From NCBI GenBank assembly GCA_964006375.1, contig OZ023267.1:85173406-85237405 (forward strand): DNA of 64,000 nt, given 5' to 3'. This stretch comes from Tillus elongatus (Eukaryota > Arthropoda > Insecta > Coleoptera > Cleridae). The translations under genes were made by a program, and so were the position numbers. Position 1 is the first letter of the stretch, and each line of letters starts with the position of its first letter. Of the stretch, positions 1-11,252 are shown piece after piece. The notes under the pieces were generated by a model. That model saw only the letters and a list, made by a program, of their open reading frames with translations. It ran no database searches and was not told the origin of the DNA.

Positions 1-83
1 ATTATGGCTGGTTATTACCTGGTTATTACCAATTATTATTGGTACTAATTATCTGTTGAAATTAATATTTTTGAGAAAACCAG
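1..83 (+). pseudogene. ALE PO-gene fragment
   Basis: This edge fragment matches, at nucleotide level, the middle of the PO gene seen more completely at 62,430-62,850 (+) and 31,571-32,180 (-). It covers the end of a GNNWY-like stretch and an INIFEKT-like stretch. Only about 28 codons remain before a palindrome begins, so it is a truncated relic. I do not know the function of the PO protein; it recurs beside packaging ATPase, PLA2 and protease fragments in this window. Confidence 0.5.
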
Positions 84-119
84 TTCTGAGCTGACTTTTA
101 ATTAAAAGTCAACTCAGAA
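84..119. repeat. 36-nt near-perfect palindrome
   Basis: The sequence reads the same on both strands except for one mismatched pair. It is centred on AATT and abuts the truncated PO fragment. One arm recurs in degenerate form at about 246-265. Confidence 0.8.
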
Positions 120-142
120 GCCATGTTTAATATATTTGGACC

Positions 143-182
143 GGGCAGATTATCCTGGAAAATTAGCCAGGAAAATCTGCCC
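143..182. repeat. Hairpin repeat (GGGCAGATT ... AATCTGCCC)
   Basis: Arms GGGCAGATT and AATCTGCCC enclose a second nested pair, TCCTGG and CCAGGA. Less symmetrical versions occur at 34,745-34,795 and 42,530-42,580, immediately before LINE-C 5' sequence. The hairpin therefore seems to belong to a repeat boundary. Confidence 0.65.
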
Positions 183-480
183 ATTCTAAGTAGATTAAAC
201 ATTGCTTTGTTTCAATTAGACAATCGGATTCCCCCGTCCATACCTGTTCTGAGCTGGCTTTTGATTAAGCTTACTATGTTTATTCACACAAGCAATTAAA
301 AGTTAGGCTTCGGTCATTGAATAAAAAAGTAATGTACTCTGGTTTTCGTACAAGCAAGTGAAACGTAGGCTTCGCCTCGCTGATAAACTAGATTTACTAT
401 CTTTGGACTAAGTTCAATGCATGCGAGTGAATAAAAGTTGTGCCCTTGTCGTTTGAAAATGAAATAAATGAGGATGAAGA
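183..480. other. Unassigned AT-rich sequence
   Basis: I see no open frame of note and no match to other blocks except a second half-copy of the palindrome arm near 246. It separates ALE remnants from the LINE-C module. Confidence 0.4.
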
Positions 481-970
481 AACCTGACTTGCACTAACCA
501 AGTTACCGTAATCAGAGGATATATAATTTTAAATATCTTACATCTACAACTCTGCTTATATTCTTGTGAATGTGGTCGGTCACTAACGATTAAGGGTGGT
601 TCAAAAACACAAAAAATAAAATATTTCGATCGGCGGAAATACCTAAATTATTGAATTATCTAAGGAACGTGCTGCTGCCGATCTTTGTTGTAAATAGGAC
701 CCTCCTTTCGGTGCTCCTTTCGGACAAAAAATATTAATGCAAAGCCCACCTACACTACAATATCTGGATTTAGGAGGGATGAAGGAATCTCTAAAGTTCT
801 TCCAAAGCAGAAAAGTGAAGACATTGTGAAAAGTGAAATTAATTAATGCATTTGCTAACAGACCTGTAAAAATAACGCTGAACTTTACACAATATTATCC
901 ATCTTACTTCACTATAATTTTTGAAAACGTTCAGTTTTTAAAGGCATATTTGAAGGATATTATTATATAT
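480..970 (+). mobile_element. LINE-C 5' module and start of ORF2 EN region
   Basis: A ~360 bp 5' module contains a GACAAAAAATATTAATGC-type stretch and a run of Lys/Ser-rich codons. It leads into a frame ending FENVQ..K..LKDI, which resembles the start of an apurinic endonuclease domain (an 'NVxSL...H' type opening). The same module recurs at 4,914-5,275 (+), 28,980-29,640 (-), 35,280-35,700 (+), 36,180-36,750 (-), 42,585-43,020 (+) and 43,500-44,070 (-). It is truncated at about 970 where another module begins. The clade is not certain; CR1/Jockey-like is a guess. Confidence 0.5.
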
Positions 971-1480
971 AGTGTGTCGATCGAAATGACACTACGCCCT
1001 TCTTATCTGTTATTGTATTTGCCAATTTGAGTAGTTCGAAATATCGTGAAGAGCCAGCGTAGTTCACAGTGCAGCTGCAGCCAAGTCAGCGCCCAGATAA
1101 GACTCCACCTACTTTGTTGTCCCTAAAACATCATATAGGCGGCCCTCGCAACGAACGTGTATACGTTCTTTCTTCTCAATTATTATTTTGCCCTGTAAAG
1201 TGTGTCGATTGAAATGACACTATGCCCTTCTCGTCTGTTATTGTATTTACCAATTTGAGTACTTCGATATATCGTGAAGAGCCAGTGTAGCCGCAGTCAA
1301 GTCATCGCCCAACTACTTTGTAGACCCTAAAACATCGTAAAGGCGAAACTCGCAACGAACGTTCATACTATTTAGTGGTAGTTTCGCACAGACGTTACTC
1401 CAGTTCTCACGGCGGAGTGTCTATTACAGGTAACCAACCATAAACTTCACGCTTGTTTTTTTTCTCTCGTCACTTATGTA
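965..1480. repeat. Duplicated 3' module (also flanks H2B copies)
   Basis: Two adjacent, diverged copies (about 965-1,185 and 1,195-1,480) start with GTGTGTCGAT and run through CCAATTTGAGTA, a GTCCCTAAAAC-like stretch and CGCAACGAACG. The same module lies between the H2B pseudogenes and LINE-R RT fragments at 6,945-7,275, 24,400-24,625 and 58,575-58,870. It is probably untranslated 3' sequence of LINE-R or a co-amplified spacer. Confidence 0.6.
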
Positions 1481-1499
1481 TCCAGTATCCGCCCTACTT

Positions 1500-2130
1500 T
1501 TGTTAATGTTGCTGGTGCTGGTAACCAGACTCCTCTTCCCTCCAGGTCGAGACTACCCACTAAACACCCCCTTGAAACCTAGAGAGGTGGCGTAAACCAC
1601 TCGTTGGCATTGCTTCACCACGTCCCTAACTCTTCTTGTTTTAAAAACTTCTACATCCTGTCTTTATCCTCCTCTGAATTCGTAATTTCTACGACTGCTA
1701 TTCCCACAGTATTCCACACCATTTCATTTCCCAGCATATTCACCACCACATTATCTGCTGTTACATTTCTGCCAATATTATTTACATTTATTCTCTCATT
1801 TGCGGCCATCTTGCGCACTGAAAAACGCTGTGTTCTGGCATATCTCTATCACCACATTAGGTACATTCTTATTTGTCAACAATTTTCATTTTACTCAGGT
1901 AAGACCTGAAACGCCCATGACCTGACAGAAATAATAATAACCCACCTCCTTCATGCTCTCTCGATATCCATGTCTATATATGTGAAATGAGTCTTTTTGT
2001 CCACTGGGATGTAGACTTTTACTGTTCCCATTCTTGCTGCCACTTCAGCAATGTTTCGGTGCCTGTTCCTTTGTTCTTTTCTTCTATTTTCGTCTCTTTC
2101 GTAATTTGCCTCGATTGCCAATAATTAATT
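1500..2130 (-). pseudogene. LINE-R (R1/Jockey-like) ORF2 C-terminus and 3' region
   Basis: The minus strand encodes, with a few stops, an arginine-rich linker with QQEWEQ and QWTKRLI motifs, then FLSGHGRFRSYL. A C-x2-C-x7-H-x4-C type cluster follows (C-T-x-CG ... MPEHS-VFQC), which is the C-terminal zinc knuckle of R1/Jockey-type RT proteins. Downstream (1,500-1,590) is a G-rich stretch like the 3' end of such LINEs. It joins the GGGCGGATACTGGAT sequence shared with the RT fragments at 7,265, 24,380 and 58,570. Those RT copies lack this C-terminus and are therefore internally deleted relatives. Stops and frameshifts make it inactive. Confidence 0.65.
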
Positions 2131-2284
2131 AAGCAAGCGCCACCATTGAAAATAAATTTAAGAACATGTTTGGTACTAAACATTAGAGGTAAAAAGAAGT
2201 TTAGTCAAGAAGCAGTGGCAGCAGTTTTGGTTATGGTGGAGATACACATAGTGGAGTTTAGTTGGAATCAAATAAAATAGTTAG
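2130..2284. other. Unassigned spacer
   Basis: No coding potential or repeat partner is recognised between the LINE-R fragment and the left edge of the capsid inverted repeat. Confidence 0.4.
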
Positions 2285-2480
2285 TTGCATAAAAACCAAT
2301 TCTAGCAAACCTTCTATTTTAGTATTTTAGTTGAATTTCATCATTATTGAAGTCTAAGTATTTGTATAAATGATGCAACTCTTCATAATTGTAGGGTCTA
2401 TCAGGTTTAAGCATCAAGTGATTCTTTCGAATGTTTTCAGCAAGTTTTGTTTTGTGCTGTACTAAAATAATATCTTTTTG
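2285..2480 (-). pseudogene. ALE CC-gene 5' fragment
   Basis: The minus strand encodes a Lys/Asp-rich helical start (QHKTKLAENIRK, then LMLKPDR). It matches the fuller copies at 37,030-37,520 and 44,340-44,850 on the minus strand. Only the first ~65 codons are present before sequence identity ends near 2,280. It reads away from the CAGCTG array and is thus divergent from the capsid fragment. Confidence 0.5.
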
Positions 2481-2586
2481 TTACCGTGCTAAGAGAGACA
2501 AACTGTTTGGCGTTTTAAGGTATATTAGCTTTGAGTGGGTTGTCTCTCTACCTATCTATTGTTAGTTGCCTATCACCACAGTTCTT
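2480..2586. other. Divergent intergenic segment of the capsid/CC-gene pair
   Basis: It includes CAAACTGTTTGGCG and GGTATATTAGC, conserved in all other array-containing loci (e.g. 37,700-37,780). No clear promoter element can be assigned. Confidence 0.4.
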
Positions 2587-2672
2587 GGACAGCTGTGTGT
2601 CAACACTACTGATGTTAGACAGCTACTAGTTTCACACGACAGCTGTTGGACAGCTTTTAGACAGCGGTCTGT
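2587..2672. repeat. CAGCTG-rich degenerate array
   Basis: Several CAGCTG cores in GGACAGCTG- and TTAGACAGC-type contexts are spaced by about 10-25 bp. Related arrays sit at 3,831-3,915, 27,040-27,128, 30,650-30,695 with 31,528-31,567, 37,783-37,890 and 45,101-45,210. Each lies between a truncated capsid 5' end and a CC gene, or a relic of that arrangement. Confidence 0.75.
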
Positions 2673-2689
2673 CGTGATACTGTATACAT

Positions 2690-3262
2690 ATGTAATATTT
2701 TCATAGACTATATAAGAGAGCTTTTGGCAATCGTTAATAGGGATAACTAGAAATTGCTCCAATTTGGTTCCCGCAGCAGATGCAGATAGAGCTTTAACGT
2801 TTAACATTGAATGCATGGTACTACATATTCACCCAAACGATGTTATACAACATCAATTAGTAAAGTAAACTACTATGGATAAAAAGGTTCTTATACCATA
2901 TAGAAAATGGGAAATGTATAAATACCGAATCTCAAAAATTCAACTTAAGGCTTGTGGTCCATTACGACTACCTCAAACGCTGACCGGCCAAGATTTGTTA
3001 TTGTAAGGTGTGAAACGGATTGATACAATAACGTTGGTAAATACATTCAAGATCTAAGACTTTCCTTAAATTATAAGCAAATCCCCACAGAAGGTATGAA
3101 TCTAAACTTAAAACAAGTAAATTACATCGAGCGTTCGTATGTTGGTAGAGAAACAACACCTACCTTTAATTACAACGCTTTTATAAAATATACCATGTTT
3201 GTATTGCCTCGGATTAAAAGCCCTTTACAAAATATTCCATGTTTGTATTTGATTGCTCCAGG
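2690..3262 (+). pseudogene. ALE capsid-like protein fragment (C-terminal half)
   Basis: The frame contains, in order, a YIRE.. segment, RKWEMY, ATTSS-type residues, a DRxNN stretch, then NLNLKQVNYIE and a KYTMFVLP segment. This pattern (a Trp-Glu 'RKWE' strand, 'ERPRFVIV', 'LNS.Q.P..GMNLN') matches an arthropod element-borne protein that I take to be the second half of a double-jelly-roll capsid protein; that assignment is from family resemblance only. Several stops and at least one frameshift are present and the N-terminal half is missing. It runs directly into the inverted copy at 3,268. Confidence 0.55.
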
Positions 3263-3267
3263 TACAG

Positions 3268-3815
3268 CGATTCCATACAAACATGGGATATTTTGTAAAA
3301 GTCTTATAATCCAAGGTAGGTGTAGGTTCTATACCAACATACGAACGCTTGATGTAATTTACTGGGTTAAAGTCAAATTCAGACCTCCTGTGGGGATTTA
3401 TTTAGAATTTAATTGAAGTCTTATATCCCGATTATATTTTATAACGTTGATGTATTTTCTAACGTAATTGTAACGATCAGGTTGCAATCTCACAATAACA
3501 AATCTAGGTCGTTCAGTGTTTGAAGAAGTCTTAATGGACCACAAGCCTTTAGTCGAATTAGTGAGATTCGGTAATTCATACATTTCCCATTTTCCATATG
3601 GTATATAAACCTTTTTATCCATAGTTATCGACGTTAATAATTGCTGTTGTATAACCTTGTTTGGGGTGAATATATTTGACCTGCAGTACCATGCATTCAA
3701 TGGTAAGGATTAAAGTTTATTTGCATCTGCTGCGCCAATCAAAATGGAGCAATTTCTATTTATGCGTATTAACAAACTGCTGAAAAGCTCTCTTATATAG
3801 CCTTTGAAATTAGAG
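3268..3815 (-). pseudogene. ALE capsid-like protein fragment, inverted copy
   Basis: This is the mirror of 2,690-3,262. It keeps a cleaner frame from about 3,700 to 3,398 with KWEMYELPNL, TSSNTERPRFVIV and LNSK motifs. The 100-codon uninterrupted stretch makes it one of the better-preserved capsid fragments. It lacks the N-terminal jelly roll seen at 33,450-34,000. It is converging with its partner, so the two cannot form one gene. Confidence 0.55.
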
Positions 3816-3830
3816 GTATACAGTATCAGG

Positions 3831-3915
3831 CGACAGCTGTCTAACAGCTGTTTTGTCAAACTAGTAGCTGTCTAACAGCTATAGTAATAAACACAGAGCT
3901 GGCCAACAGCTGTTG
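3831..3915. repeat. CAGCTG-rich degenerate array (inverted copy)
   Basis: Mirror of 2,587-2,672 with GACAGCTGTCTAACAGCTG at its start and AACAGCTGTTGCG at its end. It lies between the minus-strand capsid fragment and the plus-strand CC gene. Confidence 0.75.
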
Positions 3916-4059
3916 CGATAGACGACTAACAATAGATAGGTAGACAGAAAACCAACTCAAAGCTAGTATACCTTAAACCGCCAAACAGTTTGTATTCTTA
4001 GCACGGTAACCAACTAACAAGTGGTTTACATCAGACCAAGAACCAACTTGTTTGAAACA

Positions 4060-4905
4060 AAAAACTTTAGAGAGATGGACGTGAGAAGAGAAAAATATCA
4101 AGCAAAAGACGACACAAAACAAAACTTGCTGAAAACATTCGAAATCACTTTTGCATCCTTTAAACAGACATTAATGATGAAATTAAACTAGATAAAATAG
4201 AAGGTTTGCTAGAATTGGTTTTTATGTAAAGGCCTATGGCATATACTTATGACGATCTTCGACACTATAAAGATATTCTAGGATCAAACAGTGTTTATAA
4301 AGTTAAATACAATCCGAATGGGTGAACTAATTTTTCTCTAACTCTAACGAAACGAATGACAAATCCTTGAGCGGAACATCCTCAACTCCTCACGGTTTTG
4401 GTGACGACACACATCTTAACTTAAAACAAAAACTCAACCTGGAATTCACAATGTAAATGATACAAAAATCAGCACTAACAAGGGGATGATACAAAATAAC
4501 AAGCAAATAAAATATGTGAATGGGGATGACATCAATGAGTTAGTTGATTGATTTAGAGTTCTAGTACCTTCTCAAGTAGCTGATAATAATGCTCATAACA
4601 ACTAAATTCAATCAATCATTGAAGAACTGAAAGAAGCAGACGTTACCGCCTAGTAAAGCTACATATGTCATACATGCCTGCCTACTGCTTAGTATAGAAA
4701 TGTTTATCGAACAAATAAATTGTATAGCTTAGTTAAAAATATACGAAATGAAGTCAAAGTCATAGTGACTGGCACTCAAAATATCAACAAAACTGAATGT
4801 AACCGTCATCTCATTTATTAATGACACAAGCTAGAAGGTTTAATTGTAGATAAGGTAGAAACCTAAAGGACTAAAATAATGAAGAAACAGGTAGTATTAT
4901 GAAGA
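4060..4905 (+). pseudogene. ALE CC gene (decayed)
   Basis: It starts near MDVRREKYQAKD and continues with KTF.IT, then GLLELVFM, DDLRHYKDIL and VKYNP. Further on, after frame changes, come YVNGDDINELVD and a NN.IQSIIEELKEAD end. The last motif is also the end of the PO gene, so the two proteins share a C-terminal 'pairs of helices' module. From 4,660 to 4,905 a further frame (NIRNEVKVIVTG, then LIVDKVE) follows, present in all copies. At least four stops or frameshifts are visible. Full copies on the minus strand are at 29,640-30,520, 36,760-37,580 and 44,080-44,900. Function unknown. Confidence 0.5.
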
Positions 4906-4913
4906 CACGCACA

Positions 4914-5275
4914 CTTGGAGGACTCAAATAACTACAATATATTTAAAGAAACCTGACCATCGTTTCCCTAACCGAGTTAACGTCATCAGAGTTATAAATG
5001 ATCCTCTATATCTTAAATCTATATCTCTGCTTATATTCTTGTGCAGGTAGTTGGTCACTAACGTTAAACAACGAAAAAATTTACATATTTGGATCGGCGT
5101 AAATACCAAAATTATTTTATTATCTATCGTACTTGCTCCTGCTGATCTTTCTTGTAAATAAGACCCTCCTTTCCGTCTTCCTTTCAGACAAAAAATATTA
5201 GGAAGGATAAAGAAACCCTTAAAGTTCCTTTAAAGTAGAATAATAAGACCTTGTGAAAAGTGAAATTAATTACGG
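4914..5275 (+). mobile_element. LINE-C 5' module
   Basis: It begins CACTTGGAGGACTCAAAT and is the same module as 480-840. The first ~85 bp are also the arm of the fold-back element at 11,789-11,988. It is joined directly to LINE-C EN sequence at 5,276. Confidence 0.6.
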
Positions 5276-5660
<385 letters not shown>

Positions 5661-5944
5661 TATGTTCAATATTCTAACATCACAATCGTCTACAGATAGC
5701 AACACACAGACTGATGTAGGTTTTTTAAACAACAGAAAAAAATCAGGCAGCAGCCGAGTGAGTACACTCGGGCTCAGTATTCCAATTCATATTTCAGCTT
5801 TCGTAAGCCTGTAGTTTGTATTTTTAAAAACTATTAACAATTAAAAAAGCTACTCCGTCAAAATTGAATCATGGATCATCTCTGATAGGGACATCAAACA
5901 TTGTAGCAACTGTTTTATCTAGGGAATGTGACTCCCGAGTCCAT
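5661..5944. other. H2B distal 5' flank with hairpin GCCGAGTG...CACTCGGGC
   Basis: It is shared with copies B (25,480-25,680, inverted) and C (28,010-28,210). A stem of GCCGAGTG with CACTCGGGC lies at about 5,754-5,775. No protein signature. Confidence 0.5.
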
Positions 5945-6119
5945 TTTAAACAAAAAGGTAGACGTGAAAAACTGATAAAACAACCTGACTTGTCTGCGGC
6001 TGCACTGTGAACTACGTTAAACTACGAACTGAGAAAAAGGTGGTCAATATTTGTTTGAACATACACTGCCGTGCCACCTCTGAAAGTGGTGTGGTCATTG
6101 CGGTATGCCTTTATAGATA

Positions 6120-6377
6120 GTAGTTGGCCGGCACGAATGACGGGGCCGGATTCTTTGAGAGTGACCTACGTCCACAGCGCCACGTAACAAAAAGTAAGTC
6201 GATTTCGGTGCGGAGAGTCATAACAATCGACCCGCATTTAAAGGGCAACACAAAATCCGTAAACAAGCCATGTAAAGTTACGGAAGCAACACCTGGAAAA
6301 TATAGTTAAACACCAAAGAAAAAGAAAGGGGACCGTCACTATCGTTCCGATGTTTGTTCTGTATACTGTACGACAAG
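6120..6377 (+). promoter_or_regulatory. H2B copy A proximal 5' region
   Basis: A TATA-like TATAGATAG lies at about 6,111 and an AAATATAGTTAAA at about 6,297, 70-85 bp before the H2B ATG. Between them is an open stretch beginning GGCACGAATGACGGGGC that is conserved in copies A, B and D but deleted in C. I read it as 5' flank rather than a gene. Promoter activity is inferred from position only. Confidence 0.3.
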
Positions 6378-6747
6378 ATGCCACCGAAGGCTTAGAGGTA
6401 AAGTTATCAAGAAGAACTGCAAGGCCCAGAAGAACAACAGCAAGGGCGACAAAAATAAGCGGAGGATGAAGGAGTGCTACGCAATTTTTATTTACAAAAT
6501 GCTGAAGCAAGTACATCCCGACCCCGTATCTCGATCAAGGCCATAAGCATAATGGAGACCTGCCGTCAACGACATATTGGAGCGCATCACCGCCGAAGCC
6601 GCCAGGCTCGCTCATTACAACAACAGACCCACGATAACCAGCCGGGTGATCGAGACCACCGTCAGGCACCTTCTGCCCGGTAAACTCGCCAAACACGCAG
6701 TCAGCGAAGGCACCAAGCCGGTTATCAAATACACCAGCTCGAAGTAA
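6378..6747 (+). pseudogene. H2B: Histone H2B pseudogene, copy A
   Basis: It matches core histone H2B over its whole length. It has a Lys-rich N-terminal tail starting MPPKA, then [18 protein letters not shown], a degraded [11 protein letters not shown] region, [28 protein letters not shown] and the TSSK end. Length is close to the usual ~123 codons. Lesions: an extra T in codon 5-6 creates a stop; one base is missing after VHPD (GACCCCGTATC), shared by all four copies; small changes around ATGGAGACCTGCCG break the frame again. It could not make H2B. In its normal role H2B pairs with H2A in the nucleosome core. Confidence 0.9.
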
Positions 6748-6810
6748 ATAAATAAACGTGTGCCTTTCAATTGTGTCGCATTAGACGAAAAACTTGGATA
6801 GAAAAAAGTC

Positions 6811-6826
6811 GGCTCTTTAAGGAGTC
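6811..6826 (+). terminator. Degenerate histone 3' stem-loop, copy A
   Basis: GGCTCTTTAAGGAGTC occupies the place of the replication-dependent histone mRNA stem-loop about 65 bp after the stop. The loop/stem boundary is mutated compared with the better copy at 58,987-59,002. Confidence 0.5.
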
Positions 6827-6944
6827 ACAAATTTGCAAACCTTACAAATGCTCGATCCGTAACCTAATCGCAATTAGCTATTGTTTGACCTACGCCACAT
6901 TTCACTCATGAGAACCTTTTTTTTTCTTCTCCATTATTATTTTG

Positions 6945-7275
6945 CCCTCTGAAGTGTGTCGATCGAAATGACACCATGCCCTTCTTGTCTGTTATTGTAT
7001 TTGCCAATTTGAGTAGTTCGAAATATCGTGAAGAGCAAGCGTAGTTCACAGTGCTGCCGCAGCCAAGTCAGCGCCCAGGTGAGACTCCGCCTACTTTGTT
7101 GTCCCTAAAACGTCCTATACTCGGCACTCGCAACGAACGCTCATACGATTTACTGGTAATTTCGCACAGACGTTGCTACGGTTCTCACGGCGGAACGTCT
7201 ATTATAAGTAGCCGACCGTAGGCTTCACGCTCGTTTTTTTTTCTCTTCACTTTTGGATCCAGTATCCGCCCTACC
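6945..7275. repeat. 3' module next to H2B copy A
   Basis: Starts GTGTGTCGATCGAAATGAC and is collinear with 965-1,480, 24,400-24,625 and 58,575-58,870. No coding content recognised. Confidence 0.6.
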
Positions 7276-7279
7276 CTTG

Positions 7280-7640
7280 TTAACATTGCTGGACACCATA
7301 AAGTGTTAAAACCACAAATCTCTGCATTACCCAGCTTGACGGTTACTGTTCCCAGTGTTGTTCGTCACACTAGCACTATACTTTCAGTTTTGTGAGGCTC
7401 AAGTCGAACACCACTATTTTCCATCCAGTTTTGCACCTTTGCCACTGACCAGTTGATATTATTCTCTAGATCACCCTTATTTACTCAGCTTACAATCACC
7501 GCAAAATGATCTGCATACCCTATAATAGCCGTGTTGTTTACGGACTCCAGACCAAAGAGCTTATCGTACCACAATGTTGGTCCTGACGCACGCCACATGT
7601 AGCATGAATCCGATATTTCTGTCCAATCAGTATCTATCTG
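7280..7640 (-). pseudogene. LINE-R reverse transcriptase fragment, unit A
   Basis: The minus strand encodes LWYDKLFGLESVNN, GYADHFAV (the YxDD catalytic box with the second Asp changed), a SVAKVQNWMEN segment and an ESIVLV-type end. The order matches the palm-thumb part of R1/Jockey RTs. The fragment stops at GGGCGGATACTGG, the 3' region shared with 1,500. The fingers and C-terminus are missing. Confidence 0.7.
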
Positions 7641-7649
7641 CAAACTGGG

Positions 7650-7946
<297 letters not shown>

Positions 7947-9973
7947 TATCGTACACTTTGAACACATTTTATATGATACATCGCACAGTTTGAGCACATT
8001 TGAACAGTTTGAGCACGGTGTCGGAAGTGACATTGTCATGTATAGCACTCTTCAAGCACGTCAAGTGTCCAAACTGTTCAATGAGACACGTAACGTTCAG
8101 TTTGGACACCCGTTACGTATTCGGTCTTCCTGAAGTGTCAGCATACCAAAATGAAAGTTGTTTGAACAAAAATTGATTTAATTGATCTGTATCTATTTAG
8201 AAAATCAAACACTTAAACAAAAATTTTTAATCTCCTAAATTATTATCTACCCATGTTGATCAATTTTGATAATTAATAATTTGTTTATTCAGTTAAAATA
8301 TTGTCTACTTTTTTATATTTTTACTTCCCCATCTTACAATCTACTCTTATTTATTGGGTAGAATGAGCCATACTATTGACTAACATTAGAATGTTAATTT
8401 TAGTTGAAATTCAGAGCAAACAATCTTCTTTGTTTCTTTCTTTTGGCTTATGTATGTTAATACGCCAAATTGACAATAATTCGTTTATTTTTACAATCAG
8501 AATTTCATAAAGATTAAAAACATCAAAAATTGACAGATCAAATTTGTTTAAAATTTAAGTAATTTGTTATTTTGTTAGTTATAAGTGAAAGTTCAGAATA
8601 ATAATAATTGACACTTGATATGGCATGATCTTCACACCATCTAACGGTAAATAGCAGAACTTCAATTATTTAATTACACTAGGGTAACATTTTGTACGTC
8701 AGTTCATGACTCTGATTACCCAGAGTTAGCAAAGTTTGGAAGGGGGGTTAGGGATTATGTATACTTTTTTTCGTTAACGTCGGCCTATTTCCGCACTATG
8801 GCCAATCACCAATGCCACTACTCAACTATAATTATAGGTTGAGTTCACTGTGTACAGGTTCCCATTGCGACATAACCTTTGTTAAAATGGGCCTAGTTTA
8901 TTATATACGCCAGCAGCTTAGTTTAAGCGCTCATCTGCTGACTACCGACACGTTTCAGCGGTTGGAGAGAGATGAACGAAATCTTGACTTCAAGCACTAT
9001 TTTGTCAAGTTTGTTCTTCACTCCGCGCTTTAAGAAATTGGCAACAGTTGAGTTCCAAAAGAAACACAGCGGGACTGGTGACGCATTTTGTTGACACAAC
9101 TATTCAACTGATGGCGCCTAGTGAACTCAGCCAATCTTCCGTTTATTGGTGTATAATAATATATAATTCAAACAAAAACACATATCGACGCACACGGTTG
9201 TACCCTAATCAAATATTTTTAAAATTCGTTTACGTTAATACTATTTGTTCTAATCGTAAGTCATGTCGTAATCGTACATCCTAACGTGCAACTAATAACT
9301 AACCATTCAAAGAATGTCAAAGAATTAACCAATCAAAGAGTGCCATCTGTCAATGGGATAGATTAAAACAAGAATTTATTAATATTTTCGGTAAATCTAC
9401 AGCAAAGTTTTCTATAAATATGTTATAATGAATCAGGTGTCTAGAATAACATAATAAAATCGAGTCAGAATATAGACTATAAACATAAAAATGCTCTGCC
9501 TGCTTTAACTCTCAGTTGAGGCACATTTTTTACCGTACTTCCCACGCTTGGTTTGGAGTCTAGAAAATTGTTAATACAACCGATGATCACTCGTTTGGAG
9601 ATTTTTCAGCTATTGAAAGCAAATTTCTAATGAAAATCCAGTTATTATTTAGTATTTTAACGTTGTCTTAGGGATATTTCTATAATGCTTGTTATGAATA
9701 TGAAGAATAAAGCGTGAATGCTATTTCTCTATTGTATTGTACACTAATGACAATGATAAAATAAATTCTTGTGCTTGAAATCATTTTGGCCGATTGCTTA
9801 CATACTACTGACATACAGTAACGATACCTAATAGTTTTCATTTTAGTGAATTTTCGTAGAAAAAATTCACTAATGGGGAGATCCCGACTTTTGAATTTTG
9901 AAAAATTTTTTGCAAATGAGCGCGATCTAGGACCCCTAGAACCCATATCCGGGGTCAGTTTCAATTTTTATAT

Positions 9974-10161
<188 letters not shown>

Positions 10162-10174
10162 CACACCGATAACT

Positions 10175-10750
10175 CAAAAAATAATAGGCCGATTTTGATA
10201 AAATTTGGCACTTACCTTCCTTTTGTAAATCGCTTGGATAAGTTCGTTAGTCAGGAAAATCGGATGAGGTTTTCCGGGAAAATTTTGAGTTTTCATTCGA
10301 AAAAAATTCTTATCTCAAAAAGTAATAAGCCGATTTTTTTAAAATTTGGCATGTACCTTCCTTTTGTAAATGGCTTTGACAGGTTCGTTAGTCAGGAAAA
10401 TCGGATGAGGTTTTCCGGGAAAAGTTTGAGTTTTCATTCGAAAAAAATTCTTTTCTCAAAAAGTAATAAGCCGATTTTAATAAAATTTGGCATGTACCTT
10501 CCCTTTGTAAATGGCTTTGACAAGTTTGTTAGTCAGGAAAATCGGACGAGGTTTTCCGGGAAAATTTTGACTTTTCATTTGAAAAAAATTTTTATCTCAA
10601 AGAATAATGGGCAGATTTTAATATAATTTGGCATGTACCTTCCTTTTGTAAATGGCTTTGACAAGTTCGTTAATCAGAAAAATCGGACGAGGTTTTCCGA
10701 AAAAATTTTGAGTTTTCATTTCAAGAAAATTTTTATCTTAAAAAATAAAA
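10175..10750. repeat. 141-bp tandem repeat, about four units
   Basis: CCGATTTT recurs at 10,189, 10,330, 10,471 and about 10,610 (last unit degenerate). Each unit carries AAATTTGGCA, CCTTCCTTTTGTAAAT, GTCAGGAAAATCGGA and GGTTTTCCGGGAAAA. Because 141 is a multiple of three, a frame stays open across the units; this is a by-product, not evidence of a gene. Confidence 0.9.
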
Positions 10751-11252
10751 AAACTATGATAACCAAATTTGGTAGGTAGGTTTACGATATAAAAATTAAA
10801 CTATACACCAAAATTTAGATTTCCATGTTACAAGAAAAAAAAGTTATAATAAAATATTTTGTGCCAGATCATTTCTATGAAAATTCACTACCATAACGCA
10901 CTTGCTGCGTCCCGAGTTTTTTTCTCGTCATTCAAACAGGTACTTACACATGTTTTTTTTTAATTTAGTAATTCAATATATTTTCTGATGTGTTTTCACA
11001 TTATTTGCTATTTGCTTTGGAATGAAAAGTATAAAATATTAATTCACAATTTATACATTTCTCCGTAACCTCCCTCTACGACATAACATTTTATCCAGTA
11101 AGTAAATGCAGAAAATTGTGATTTTTCATCTATACAATGATTTATAGGAACTGATTTGGTCAAATAATACTCATTTTAAGAACATCAAAAAAGATTCACT
11201 CTTTTATTTTTTAACATTCTTAAACCTTATAGTAGGCTACTGCGAGCTTTCA

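Larger units (their letters stand above)
2270..4240. repeat. ~2 kb inverted repeat around convergent capsid fragments
   Basis: The AAACCAATTCTAGCAAACCT-like sequence near 2,296 is mirrored near 4,222, giving a centre of about 3,260. Going inwards, both arms hold a CC-gene fragment, a CAGCTG-rich array and a capsid-like fragment. The two capsid fragments converge and meet with almost no spacer. Arm identity is high but not perfect: there are substitutions and small indels. A second version, missing its left outer part, is at 25,950-27,440. Confidence 0.85.

Noticed and set aside
1500..2130. R1-type insertion in 28S rDNA
   Set aside because: The LINE-R fragments resemble R1/Jockey proteins, but no rRNA sequence flanks them anywhere in the window.
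2700..2720. TATA-like ACTATATAAGAG upstream of capsid fragments as a promoter
   Set aside because: Comparison with 33,900-33,960 shows the same bases are codons of the capsid protein (a YIRE-type segment). The resemblance to a TATA box is probably coincidental.
3096..3416. 106-codon frame across the centre of the capsid inverted repeat (also 26,319-26,639)
   Set aside because: The frame reads through the junction of two inverted arms, so its second half is antisense of the capsid fragment.
6124..6309. 61-codon MAGTNDG-type frame upstream of H2B as a gene
   Set aside because: Conserved between copies only because the unit is duplicated; deleted in copy C and with no recognisable domain. It is probably H2B 5' flank.
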